Shown: positions 52,728 to 64,000 of the stretch, piece by piece | How the letters are laid out: each line of letters begins with the position of its first letter | Numbering within the stretch: the stretch's first letter is position 1 | From: Ecdyonurus torrentis | Taxonomy: Eukaryota > Arthropoda > Insecta > Ephemeroptera > Heptageniidae | Assembly: GCA_949318235.1 (NCBI GenBank) | Contig: OX439131.1 | Span: 12,110,625 to 12,174,624 of the forward strand | DNA length: 64,000 nucleotides | Direction of reading: 5' to 3' | Position numbers and translations under genes: made by a program | The notes under the pieces: model-generated | The model's input: the letters and a program-made list of their open reading frames with translations, nothing else | What the model was told of the DNA's origin: nothing | Databases searched by the model: none

Positions 52728-53552
52728 TCAAACCAGTTTATTAGCTTGTAATCTATTTTTATTGGAACATGATATAGAAATAGGAAGTAAAAAATTAACT
52801 AGTCCAGAAGGACCATCAAATGCACATAATAGATTTTTAACCATTCCATTTTGTTTTTCAATATCTGATGAATAAGGTAATTTTGCTAAACAAACTACTG
52901 CTGTCTGGTAAAATCCAAAACAAGAAGTAACAAACCCTACTGATAGTATAATATCAATCACAAGTACTTGACATACGGTTGAGAAATGAATGCCTCCAGA
53001 TAAAAAATGTCCCATTGCCACGGGTAGAAAATAAAGTGAGAGTTGCGTGAGGGCTACATTAGATATAATTGCTGCACTGGTGTAAAAACAAGATAGAGCA
53101 GCATACATGCAGAAAATTATAAAATGCTTCATATTTAATCTAGTAATACAAGTTCCAAGAAAGAAACAATGATGGTCTCGTTGCACTATACACACTTCAC
53201 ATAATGGACAGTGATGACATTCATAAAATGTGTCCATTCGACATTTAGTGCAAAACCAGACCCTTTGTAAGGTCACTGAACTATTGGCCATGGTTTGAGT
53301 TCGTACTGCAGGTTCAAGTTTTCCTCTCGCGAATAAAATAGCAATCCAATTGATATAAACCTCTGCAGTCAGAAAAATAAAAACTAATGTATCTTCGTCT
53401 ATGCTAGTTAAAATCCATACCGTCCAAATAAATAATAATATTGTCATGGTAAGAGTTACAATGGGGACATATTTTAAACATTTTAATAAGAAAATGTTTT
53501 TAAACTTGCGCGGATGATCTGAAGTACGATATTCGTGACCATGAAAATCCAT
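52728..53552 (-). CDS. DHHC palmitoyltransferase, ZDHHC24-like, single exon
   Basis: Membrane S-acyltransferase, 274 residues, no introns. The Cys-rich domain is complete: C101-x2-C104, H114-C115, C118, C121, then the catalytic DHHC at 126-129 (RDHHCFFLGTCI), C135 and N140. Four hydrophobic spans (about 28-50, 56-74, 142-175, 190-225) place the DHHC loop on the cytosolic side. The compact size and lack of a long tail resemble ZDHHC24 and its insect relatives; the exact orthologue is not certain. Lone intronless gene among intron-rich ones, which may indicate a retrocopy origin, although nothing in the frame is broken. It converges on eEF1A. Confidence 0.88.
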   Translation of the reverse strand: MDFHGHEYRTSDHPRKFKNIFLLKCLKYVPIVTLTMTILLFIWTVWILTSIDEDTLVFIFLTAEVYINWIAILFARGKLEPAVRTQTMANSSVTLQRVWFCTKCRMDTFYECHHCPLCEVCIVQRDHHCFFLGTCITRLNMKHFIIFCMYAALSCFYTSAAIISNVALTQLSLYFLPVAMGHFLSGGIHFSTVCQVLVIDIILSVGFVTSCFGFYQTAVVCLAKLPYSSDIEKQNGMVKNLLCAFDGPSGLVNFLLPISISCSNKNRLQANKLV

Positions 53553-54441
53553 TGTTATTGTAATTAATTAAATTTGAAATAATGTACACAGAAAAGTGAT
53601 GTATATTCTTGAAAAAACACGAATCTTGTAATGTAGCTCAAAGTTTGTAGCTATTAGAGTCACTAGCTTCTCCATCGATCTGTGGTCAACTGCAACGTTT
53701 TCACGTAAAAAACAGCGGAGCTTCAATTTTATGTACACGCCTACTTTATTCCACGTAAACTCGATCTACTCGTCACCGAATCGCGATCGCGCAGTCGCGT
53801 TAGAGTAGAAACATGTCGCAGTGGCAAAAAATTGTTTTTTTAATAATAAATAATAATAATAAATAAACACTTTTTTCTTGCTTTTAATCTGCTTTCAATA
53901 TGCATGGGAATCAGCTACAATATTTATATAATTGTTTTAACATCATGAATTTTTTAGATTGTTCTCGTTATAATAGCGCCTAGAATTTATATTGATGCAA
54001 CCTGCAATACACACACGCTCGAAAAGTTGCCTATATATCAGGATATAATATGAATTGGATATGAGAGTATAGTTTGCGTTCTCGCTAGTTGAATATTGCA
54101 CCTTTTTTATTTTATTTTTAACGCCACACGTGAACAGAAATTTATAATATTGACCATTATGCAGTATAGTAAAAAAGCATTTCTAAAAATGTAATAATAG
54201 ATTTTAATTTCCCTTCAAAAAAGGCTAAAAAAACACAAAAAAAACATACTGTGTATGCTTGGTAATATTTTATCAACTCTAAGATGGTGCTACAGCGAGC
54301 AATATCATGCAACGACCACATTTTAATTAAATATAAGTAAAAATACATTTTACGTGCAACATGTTTTAATTGTTATTAAAAAGGATTTTTTTTTATTTAT
54401 TTATTAAACACCAAGGTGTACTTATACATATTTATATAGGT

Positions 54442-54870
54442 CTACATTTTTGCATATTGACTTAATGATAGGGTCCGAGATGGACAATGAAGTAAGTGGT
54501 ACCTAGTACATAGGCCACTACATAATACACATACACATTTATCATTACACTCGTGATATTCTTTAATTTGACAGATTACATGGTGGAAACCATGCACCGC
54601 ATAACGGGTAAAAACATGCCTGTCTGTACAGTTTGGGCCTTTCCACCCATTAATGTTATTAATATTAAATGCAGGGGTATTATAGAAGGCCAGGCTGATA
54701 TCTTCAGTTTTACTTAGTCTATCCTTAACAAATTTAATGTAATTATCTGTTTTTAACAATTTAAATTTCACTTGTAGTTCCGTTACAAATAACTCCTCCC
54801 CTGCTAGCTTAAATAAATAAATAATAAATATCAATAAATTAATATACGAATCGAATAAATATATATTCAT
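54442..54870 (-). CDS. Unassigned open reading frame, Cys-rich end
   Basis: 142 codons, of which the last 110 or so look protein-like (AFNINNINGWKGPNCTDR, HGFHHVICQIKEYHECND, then CVCVLCSGLC). A possible acceptor (AGCTAGCAG near 54807) precedes this part, so it could be an exon or a remnant of a mobile or viral gene. No family recognised. The N-terminal hydrophobic stretch is AT-driven. Confidence 0.25.
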   Translation of the reverse strand: MNIYLFDSYINLLIFIIYLFKLAGEELFVTELQVKFKLLKTDNYIKFVKDRLSKTEDISLAFYNTPAFNINNINGWKGPNCTDRHVFTRYAVHGFHHVICQIKEYHECNDKCVCVLCSGLCTRYHLLHCPSRTLSLSQYAKM

Positions 54871-55026
54871 TTTTTAAATAAAAATGGGAAATAAAATATT
54901 TCATTTACAATGTATCGCATTAGAGATATGTTAAGCTCCCCCCCCCCCCCCCCCCCACACCCTAATATAATTAATTCATGGATTCAAAGCCTATATGTCT
55001 GCACATGATAAATGCACTTGACGATG

Positions 55027-55290
55027 TTAAAATATGGAACAAGCAGCTTGCTCTATATGGTCGTAAGGTTCGCCGCGTAAGTAAACGTATTTACATTGTT
55101 GTAACTCATTTCTTTGCACAGATGACATGATGTGCGCAAAAAAGACACACTGCTTGGCAGCGATTCGTGCAAGCCTCCTAATAACTGCAAAACTGCGGTA
55201 GTGCTTGTCTTGGGTGCGACGTCGTACTAGAGTGTCTTTCCGTATGGGATATATGCGACACGAGCAGGTCGGATGACTATCATCCAACAT
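55027..55290 (-). CDS. Unassigned open reading frame, basic
   Basis: 87 codons with higher GC than the flanks. Arg/Lys-rich centre (LVRRRTQDKHYRSFAVIRRL) followed by IAAKQCVFFAHIMSS. It lies upstream of the 54442-54870 frame on the same strand, so they may be parts of one gene or remnant. No family recognised. Confidence 0.2.
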   Translation of the reverse strand: MLDDSHPTCSCRIYPIRKDTLVRRRTQDKHYRSFAVIRRLARIAAKQCVFFAHIMSSVQRNELQQCKYVYLRGEPYDHIEQAACSIF

Positions 55291-56307
55291 GGGTCAACCT
55301 AACCTACCTTATTTATAACGAAGAGAAATCAACATTTATTTCCAGTTGTTTGGTTGGGTTTAAGTAAGAACACGTAATCAATCATCTATTTCATTTTGCA
55401 AACATAAATAGATAGAGCTCATCAGCTAGAAAAGTTAAAATTTAAGACATTAAAAGAAGATATATTAAAATAGTAATAACTAATAATACAATATTTATTT
55501 TGATGTACAGGTGCCATGGAAAATATTACACTTTCAGGCATACGTGACGAAGTAAAAAAGAAATACATTAAAAATAAATAAGAAATTTTACATCTTGCAA
55601 ATAAATACTTAATATTATATTCATTAAATGTCAAGTGGCATTTTATTTCATGATTTTTTTTTCTAGGGTAATTTCATAAGAGAAGAAAGAAAAATCGAAT
55701 TACGCAAAGAGTAAGAACGTTTTCATTCTATAGGATAGGAAAGCTACATGTATAGCTTGATGATTTAAAAATCTAAATTCTATAATAGGTAGTTTAATTG
55801 CACTAGAAACTATTTCTTTCTGTTTTTTTTATACGTTCTTTGACAAAATCTTTACAAACATGCTGTATACACAAATTACAGGTTGTTTGTTTATTTTATG
55901 CTTTTATTTACACATCAAAGAGGAACTTGTAAACAGTTAAAAGTTTATAATTTAACATCTATTTATATTGACAAAAACTACAGCATTTTTTTTTAAATAT
56001 ACATATAAAACTTCAAAATGTTCAAATAAATAATTATGTGGCACACAATTGTTCATAATATATAAGGCACAATATTGGGTTTTAACCTCAGTGGCTTGTA
56101 TAAGGTGGCACACTTTCAAAAAATTGTCGGACAATACATTTTCTTAATTAAAAACTATACAGTCTACTAGCTTATTTCAATATATTAAATTAATGATTTA
56201 GAATAAATACATTAGAATATAAACATTTATAACTTTCCATTTAAAATTATTTTTGAATATCAACAGTCTTTATTTTAAATAGAAATTCAATATTTTTAGT
56301 TTTTAGG

Positions 56308-58126
56308 TTACCGTGCTACTTTATCATCCACGTTTGCTTTGCAATAAATTTTTGCCATGAGTGCTGCAGCTGCTAAAATACCTACAGAAAGTCCACCTAA
56401 AACAGCAGCAAGTGTTGTGAGATCTGGTGTAGGATTGACAAGTAAACGAGGACGTTTCTCATCGTGCCAGGGTACCCAAGTATTGTTCCAAAATGCTGGG
56501 TTTGCATTATCATCATTAGGTACATTAGCTGCAGGTATTGCGGTTCTGCGCCATCTCTCTAAACTTTGTGATAAGCTCATCGCTACAAGAGGACGAACTG
56601 CAGAAAGATCTACTAATTCACACGGATCTTCACGAATGTTAAATAAACAAGGAGATACGAGTGGATTACAACGGTAGAGTGCGTTGCTAGGACGAGGTCC
56701 ACATCTCACTTCAGCGTCATCACGTAGATCAAGGACTTCTTCGGGTGTAATACGAGACCGAGGAGCAGATACTGAGGCTAAAGCAGCTCCCGCTTTAGAG
56801 TTTAGTACGCTTAGAACATCATACTCGGGGTCACCATAGCCACGTCCTATCTCACCGTACCAAGAATCAACTCGTCCGTTTTGTGTTGTGCCTGTAAGGA
56901 ATATGTATAAGTTTAATTATTTTTCCAATAGCTGTTGGGCAGTAAATCCATAATTTATATTGGTTTTTGAACATTTATATAAACTGAAAAATTAAAACTG
57001 CTGAAATTATTGATTTGTGTCCTCAACATTTGAAAATCAATATGAAAAAGAGCTTTATATAAATGTTATTACTTTAATAATTATATATATTTTATATTCT
57101 TTATATAATATATTCTTTTTGAGCAAATATTAAAATAATTAGGTGGTGTTTTTATTATATAAGAAATGAAATTATATTCTTTGCTAAGACAAAAATTATA
57201 CATATAAGCTTTATTTACTTTCCAAGGTTTAATAAAATATTAATAATAATATTAAAAATAAAACATAAAAACGAAGAATTATTGATAAAACTTGAATTTA
57301 TTATTATGCATTAACTATCGTATAATATTTTTCATTGAACAAAAGATAAGATCACCTAACCTCTAGATATATATAATTTACCTGTGATATATTTCCAATC
57401 TCCACGTTGTAGTGCTGCATACTGGTCCACCTCATCAATATTGTGTAGTACCTCGGTACGAGGAGACGTCAGGTTAAAGGTAAGCGCGGGCCAGACGTCA
57501 ACACCATCCAGTCCTCGTTCTCTCAGAGCAGACGAGTCGAGTCCAGCGGCAGAAAAAAGTGTTGGTAACCAGTCTGAGATGTGCATCGTCTGTGTAGCTA
57601 CACGTCGCGTGGAGTTCAACCAGGGGGTCCATACTGCAGCTACACCACGAACACCACCTTCCCAGGGGGATTGCTTCATCTAAAAAAAAAAAATTAAAAA
57701 ATAAAAACTTATATTTCGCAGAATTACTTTAGTTACTTATGTATATTTCAGACCCTCACTCTCTAAACAAAAAACGGGGGACAAAATAACAATGCATTTT
57801 TTTTTTACATACATTATCTGCAGACGTGTGAGTTAACAAGTTTAATAATTATTATTATGGTAATTATAATAAAAGCCTGTATCAGTGAAAAAACAGCAAC
57901 TTATACTTACTCCTCTAAGAGGCCAGTTGGAACCACGGTTTGAATGAATTCCGTACGTTGGAGCTCCATTATCAGATAAAAATAAGATAATTGAATTATC
58001 CAACATTCCTCGACGACGTAAGGCTTGAACAACTTCGCCTACTGAATTGTCAAGTTCCGCTACCATGGCTAGAAAAATGCAACATTTTTTTATACTCGTA
58101 ATTTAATGTAATTATATAGAATATAT

Positions 58127-58201
<75 letters not shown>

Positions 58202-61200
58202 TGTGAACATAACACAATGCTCATAAAAGAATAAAATAATTATATAAACAAAGGTAGATGAGAAAACCTCGTAAAAATTTTTAAATACCTGCATAAGTAC
58301 GACGATCAGGGTCTCCGATGTGCGAGAATCGTGCTATTGTGGCATTGGGAGCTTGAAAAGGTACGTCTTGATTGCCCGTATGGGGAGCAAGGTGTGCTAA
58401 ATAAAGGAAAAGTGGCCGACGCGTGTCATGTTCACGCACAATTCTTACAGTTTCTTCAGTGAAAAGTTGAGTCGAATAACGACCTCTTGCACTCCAATCG
58501 TTCTCTAAATCACGATGCATATCATAACCACGGAAAAAATGATTCTGTTAATAAGATAAAATTACAAATTAATTTTTTACACCTTATTTTTACACACAGT
58601 TAAGTTATTTCATCATATTATCTGAATGCAAAGAGGTTTAAAAGAGCTGAGATCAAAATTATACTAACCGTTGCTTGAGTTTCATGATTGAAATAATCAT
58701 GAAAACCATTCCAGTAGCCGTAATGAGAATCAAACCCTCGATTTGTAGGGAGGTAGTCACGTTTAAAAAAGCCTAAATGCCATTTTCCAACGGCACGTGT
58801 CACATAACCTTCATCTCGGAGATATTCTGGCAGGAGACGTTCGTTTAGAGGCAAACCTCGAGGTTCGCTCTCCAATAACACCAAATGTTGCATACCTGAA
58901 AACAGTTATAAAAAATTGCAAATACAGTAAACGTATTCTATTATATATGATATTACATTGTTTAATCTACAGTGTTATTTTGTATTCAAAAATATATAAT
59001 TTTCTTATTACCATTCAAACAATATTTGTTACAAACTTTTTTATATGGAAGCATATATAATTTTATATTTTGATTAAAATATGACACATCATTTTCACAG
59101 TAATAATTACAAAATAATACTTTTGAATTACTTCACTCAATGTACATTTTATTTCATTGTATACATTTAAAATGACATTAGTTGCAGATAATGTTCTGGA
59201 TATACAATGTAATTATTCTTTATTATTGTTATTTTACTATTGTACAATGTTAGACTTTATTTAAGAAATCTCTGTGGGATTTCCTACAACTTTTCTTCAG
59301 GTCAGAGAACTGCACGAGCAAGATTTTTTGTCTTCTATATAAATCATTATTATTTTATTTATTTAGCTACCTGCAAAGAAATTTCAAGCAAACCGTCTAT
59401 TTTTAATTGACTGCCTAAATATTGTGTGCATTTTTGTTTTCTTTTGCTTTATTTGAAGCAATATATTATTTGATTTTTGTAAAATTTAAAAATCATTGTC
59501 AGTATGATTAATATAATATTTTAAGACAAATTTAGCCGACAAAACATAAACAATCATTAAGTGGCCAGATTTTGTTAATGACTATATATTTTTGAATGAT
59601 TGTGATTTAGAGTTCAAGGTAATTTCCGGATTAATAATAATAAAAAAAATAAAAAAATAAAAAAAACGAGGGTATTCACGCGACTGACCAAGCGTGTATA
59701 AGTTTTAAACAAACTTTGTTCTTTTATTTTTCATCGCTATTTCTTTTAACTATTGATGTGAGTATAAGACTAGTTTTTTAACATAAGTAAAAGTAAGCTC
59801 TAAGTTTTAAATACTCCACAACTAATAATAATAATAATTAACGAACAAAAATGCAATAAAGTTGCGTATCTTTACGTACGTATTATGCATTGCGCAACTG
59901 CTACTATATTTATTTTAGTTTTACTGGAAATGAATTTTTATATTGACTAAATAAAGGAACAATTGATTTGAGGTTGACTTTAAGCAATTTCGCACACATC
60001 CGCTTCTGTTTCAACGTACTGCGCATGCGTAGTAAGTAGCAACGGAAGAAGATGTGAGTGATTTTGCTTAAAGTCAGCCTCAAAACAGTTGCATCTTTAT
60101 TAGTCAATAGGTAAATGATATTAATTAAATGAATTTAAATTCTTTAGTAACTGCATGGTTTCTATATATTATGTCTTTCAATTAAAATTGCTAAAATATT
60201 CCAATGTCCAAATATCTGTAGTTTTTACTAGTTTTGAGATAGTTTGAGACACTATAATTCACCTACCTGTATGTACAGGGTGTTTGCCAGTGAGCAGTGC
60301 AGAGCGACTAGGAGTGCACAAAGCAGGAACGTAGTGATTATTGAGGATGAGACCATTGTAAGCCAACGCATCAATATTCGGAGTTGGAATTTGATTGGCA
60401 CCATGAAAACCGACATCATTCCAGCCCTGACGAGTAAAGAAAAAAACACATTATAATATATAGTTGAGAAAATCTTGTATTACGAGAGTTCAAGTACGTA
60501 TATTAATAAATATAATATGACCCATAAAAAGTTGTATTATTTATTACAAGATGGAAAAAAATGAATATAATCTATCTCGAAAGATGAATCTTGGAAATTT
60601 CCAACCGCAACAAAAATTATAGAAGTTCAATGCTGAAAGTTTTAAATATATGACGTCATAGCCAGGGTCACATCACATTGAGAACGAATTGTATATTATA
60701 TATAAATATGCTGGTTTATTATATAATATATATTATGTAAAATATTATGTGTGTGCATGTGTATGTACCGCAACGAAATCAAAAAACTTCACAACTATAG
60801 ACTGAAATGCATCACTAAAATTGAAGTTTATTCATTTCATTTCGGTACAGTGATACACACTTACACACACGTTTGTCATAATATGGATTACAGACATTCA
60901 GAAAATGTGCAAAGAACAATTAAATAAAAAATAAGAAGTAAATACGCAACGCAAATAAATGAATACATCGGATCCATATACTTATTCATATTCTCCTTTC
61001 GATTGTAAAAAAATAATATAATAATAATAATAATGATACTTCATCGGAAGGCTATATTTTTGAAGTGAATTAATTAAAGAATTTGCAAATCTACTTACGA
61101 GGTCATCAGCAAGGATGACAATGATGTTTGGCTTGGAGCTGGGTTGTGCAACTTCTCCTGCGCAAATCACCACTTGCGCCAGCAGTAAAGGCGCCAGTAT

Positions 61201-61224
61201 CAGCGCTATCACACTTTGCCACAT
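56308..61224 (-). CDS. Arylsulfatase B-like, signal peptide and C-terminal membrane anchor
   Basis: Type I sulfatase, 602 residues. Exons (minus): 61224-61099, 60426-60267, 58895-58669, 58544-58289, 58068-57911, 57679-57382, 56891-56308. A signal peptide (about residues 1-22) is followed by [20 protein letters not shown] (metal aspartates 40, 41), signature 1 [11 protein letters not shown] with Cys79 as the formylglycine precursor, signature 2 [13 protein letters not shown] (Lys133, His135), SDNGAP (Asp289, Asn290) and SPWEGGVRG, in the order of ARSB/ARSI/ARSJ. A hydrophobic span at about 566-588 followed by a short basic tail suggests a type I membrane anchor, unlike soluble lysosomal ARSB. 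N-glycan sites include NNTW. All active-site residues are present. Probable role: desulfation of glycosaminoglycans or related substrates; substrate not predictable. Confidence 0.92.
58130..58197. repeat. (TA)n microsatellite in an arylsulfatase intron
   Basis: About 33 TA units between exons 4 and 5. Confidence 0.95.
59942..60109. mobile_element. Inverted-repeat element related to 22771-23095
   Basis: Ends TATTGACTAAATAAAGG and CTTTATTAGTCAATA; inside them TTTGAGGTTGACTTTAAGCAA and the partner with AAGTCAGCCTCAAAAC, and an apex with ACATCCGCTTCTG as in 22771-23095. In the arylsulfatase intron between exons 2 and 3. Confidence 0.7.
60775..60848. repeat. GTACCG-bounded element, copy 2 (inverted)
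   Basis: Starts GTACCGCAACGAAATC and ends TTCATTTCGGTAC; over its length it is the reverse complement of 32288-32371, including ACTATAGACTGAAA and GCATCACTAAAATT. Confidence 0.65.
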
Positions 61225-61429
61225 TCTGAAACAATAATAAAACAAAAATTCTATTACTAAAAAAATAAAAATAAAAATCATTATATTTTGAGTATTAAAA
61301 ACAAAAAATGATATTCAACAAATCTGAAAATGTGTGTGCAATTGCAATGAGAGAATGCGAATTCCCTCTACATAATTTTTTGGAATGATATAATGTAAGT
61401 AAATCCATATAATAACGACTATATAAGAG

Positions 61430-61487
<58 letters not shown>

Positions 61488-63908
61488 TTCAGTTTTTTTA
61501 ATAACTATAAATATTCATGAATTATGCATGAATACACACACATTATGCATTTTTTACATTAACACTGCAAATTGAAAGATTTTTGTTGTATGCACAGTAA
61601 ATTACGTGACATAAAGAAAAAAATGCATGTATAAAAATTAAAATAATGTATTGTTGAATAATAAATTTGTATTTATTTCCCCTTTAATAAAATTAAATAA
61701 ATAGTGATTCGAGTAATGAAAATCTTTAGAGATGAAAAAGATTGTTAAAATGTTATTTTTATGGCCAGAATTATTTGCTCAAGTATATTATGTATTTTTT
61801 TAATTCTTATAAAATTAAAATAATTCTATATAAGTGCCACACAAACTTTTGAATGGAATAATACTATGCAAACTTATAGAAGAATTGCTATACTTATTGT
61901 TAGTACAGCAAAAAGATCCGAATGCGTAATTTTTTTAATTGTATATGTTTCTTTTTATTGTAAGTTGCAAATAATAATAATAATAATAATAATAAAATAA
62001 ATAAATAAATAAATAAAAAACATTAAAAATTAGTATCAGTTACTCACATTTTTGTTTTATCAAATATTATATATTATGCAGTTTTACACTCCAATTGCCT
62101 GTTTTGTCTTTATTATAAAAGTAAAGCTACAATCTCTGACTTAAATATTATGTAAATAATTCAAATTATTTTTAATAACTATTTACCAGAAACTCCAATA
62201 TACTCATTAATGCTGTTCGTAAACCCTGTTCTCTGCACCAAAAATGACGATCGCCTATGGTTATTCAAATGGAATGCGCATTTTTTGGTGCAAGAGAACA
62301 GGGCTTACGAACAGCATTATTATTATAAGAATTATGCTCTTATGGTGCAGCCTTATATTATTTCACTTTAAAAACTAGTTTGAATTTTTTATAGAAATTT
62401 TTAATAACATGCACTTTAGATTATACATACATATAAATTTTGTGCACGTCAACTCTTCACGAGAATAAAAATAATAATGGAATTTATTAAATGTTAACTC
62501 AATTGATATCGTATCTTGTGGTCTCTTTTGCACAAGGAAATCCCTTACTGATTACTCATGGCATGGCATATCATATATATTTTTTTTATTATTGTTTCAG
62601 CTATATTTATTATTTAATAAAAATATTATAGTTTAACGTACAGGAGATTAGCAATAATATTTTCAATTATCTCTTCTTAAACCCTCGATATGTTGCAAAA
62701 CTTATTAGTCTTCTTGTCAAGTTTATTTATGGTACTCATGTGACAATAAATTATATTACAAATAAAAACGTTAACGAGAGTTTATCAGTTGTCGATAAAT
62801 TTTATGTGATTTAAACCTTTTCTTAAAAGTATTTCAATTATAGCAATAAAACAATAACTTCGTTTAAAAATTTAGTACTATGTTTTTTTATACCAGTTTT
62901 CAAAAAAAAAAAAATATATATATATACAAAAAAAATGTCAATTTATAATAGATGCATTAAAAATAGAGACAAGCAAAATAATAGTTACACTTTATTTTAA
63001 TAGACTATTTCATTTTTTTCTTAATTTTATAATTATTATTTTCATTGAATATCCTTTTTTTAATGATTTTGAACTTGATTTTTAATCGACACTATTTTTT
63101 TTTTGTTTTTGTTTTTTTTTACCATAACGAACACGGTATTTGTTTATATATTTTGGAGTCAAATGATATGAAAAACAAAGGATTTACTGTCCTTTCCTGA
63201 ATAAAGCGGAAGGAACATTTGCACGCATTTTAAAGTGCTTCCGATTAGAGGATGAATTAAAATTTTCCACATTTTAAAAGTCGAAGGCTGCTAAAATATA
63301 AGTTAAAGTAACGCTGTGTTTGTACTCAATTGAGCATATCTTTTATTTATATATACTTCAAAATACAAAATAATTATTATTATATATTTAGCTGGTTATT
63401 GCCTTGAAGTTTGTTGGCCTTCTTATATTTAGTACTCAAAATTATCAAATAATTAAAATGGCAACAATGAAGTTATTTTGCGTGTTCTGTTGTTAAATAT
63501 GGTATCATGAACTAAATTTTCGTATCATCAGTTGTTTATCTTTCGATGACAGCCATCAACCATTCCATTTTAATATTCATAATAAAAATTATAATTTATA
63601 ATAATATGCAGCGCTTTTTGTAATTTTTTTTTTTTTTAAATACACAAACAAAACATATGAAATGCTTCAATTTTATTCATATAAATTGCGTTTCATTATT
63701 TTTTTAAGATTTTATATATATAATTGCCTTGAAATTAGAGTATTTAAAATAATAGCATGCAAAATATGAAGAAGATATACTTTTACTGTCTTGCTATTTT
63801 TCAATAGTTAATTTTTTTTCTGCTCATTATTGTAAATGATTATAGTATGTCATTGTAACAACGTTATAAATAAAAGAGTAAAGAGCACAATTAAATTATA
63901 ACATTTCG

Positions 63909-63940
<32 letters not shown>

Positions 63941-64000
63941 AGATTTTATGCATGTTATTATTATTGAAATGTCAAATTTAAATGGAATTATTGTTTATGA
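61225..64000. other. Non-coding flank upstream of the arylsulfatase gene
   Basis: Very AT-rich. Presumed promoter of the arylsulfatase gene near 61225-61450, a (GA)n run (61434-61486), a (TAA)n run (about 61970-62000), a MITE (62208-62319) and poly-T near 63920. No exon was recognised. Confidence 0.5.
62208..62319. mobile_element. 112-bp MITE, copy 2 (TA flanks)
   Basis: Same ends and length as 29941-30052, with the central part inverted relative to that copy. Confidence 0.85.

Larger units (their letters stand above)
53553..56307. other. Intergenic region DHHC gene / arylsulfatase
   Basis: Contains the DHHC gene promoter side (about 53553-53830, with GC-rich GCGATCGCG near 53785), two unassigned minus-strand frames (54442-54870 and 55027-55290), poly-C (about 54940-54956), and the arylsulfatase poly(A) signal (TTTATT at 56269). 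The rest is AT-rich and shows nothing clear. Confidence 0.5.

Overview
This is nuclear DNA from an animal, most likely an arthropod (crustacean or insect; I cannot place it more closely). Genes are split by many AT-rich GT-AG introns, the sequence is full of microsatellites and palindromic mobile elements, and a MADF-domain gene (a family expanded in arthropods) sits among conserved metazoan genes. One 200-base run of N at 38.2 kb marks a scaffold gap.

Layout. (1) 1499-8894, plus: 3' two thirds of valyl-tRNA synthetase, most like the mitochondrial VARS2 form. (2) 11600-23533, plus: a complete choline/ethanolamine phosphotransferase (CEPT1/bbc type) with two interchangeable internal exons and a candidate alternative C-terminal exon at 27670-27782. 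(3) 28822-32802, minus: NDUFB5, complex I. (4) 33193-35276, plus: TTLL1 tubulin polyglutamylase, head to head with NDUFB5 across 390 bp that carries a full RFX X-box. (5) 40613-46757, minus: a MADF-domain protein. (6) 49399-51829, plus: eEF1A with a non-coding first exon near 47.5 kb. (7) 52728-53552, minus: a single-exon DHHC palmitoyltransferase (ZDHHC24-like). (8) 56308-61224, minus: a membrane-anchored arylsulfatase B-like enzyme. Every spliced model keeps frame across all its junctions. The genes do not form a pathway; they are ordinary neighbours with housekeeping, ciliary and lysosomal/extracellular roles.

Most of the remaining DNA is mobile. About ten copies of a hairpin element (ends AAAGAAAAGGATAG and ACCAGCAAGGGCC) differ in their cores; three have clean 13-14 bp target-site duplications, and one carries a fragment that looks like a GIY-YIG nuclease of a Penelope-like retroelement. 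Two hAT-type non-autonomous elements have perfect 8-bp duplications and contrasting subterminal repeats. A further foldback family keeps its ends but exchanges all its internal repeat words between copies. Introns of CEPT and of the MADF gene are nested stacks of such elements.

The most striking finding is a complete hammerhead ribozyme at 29561-29620 (plus strand), about 50-100 bases downstream of a CCAAT/TATA/initiator promoter, all inside a 490-bp inverted-repeat element in an NDUFB5 intron. A second copy of the same element, in a CEPT intron, carries the same ribozyme with a broken catalytic core.
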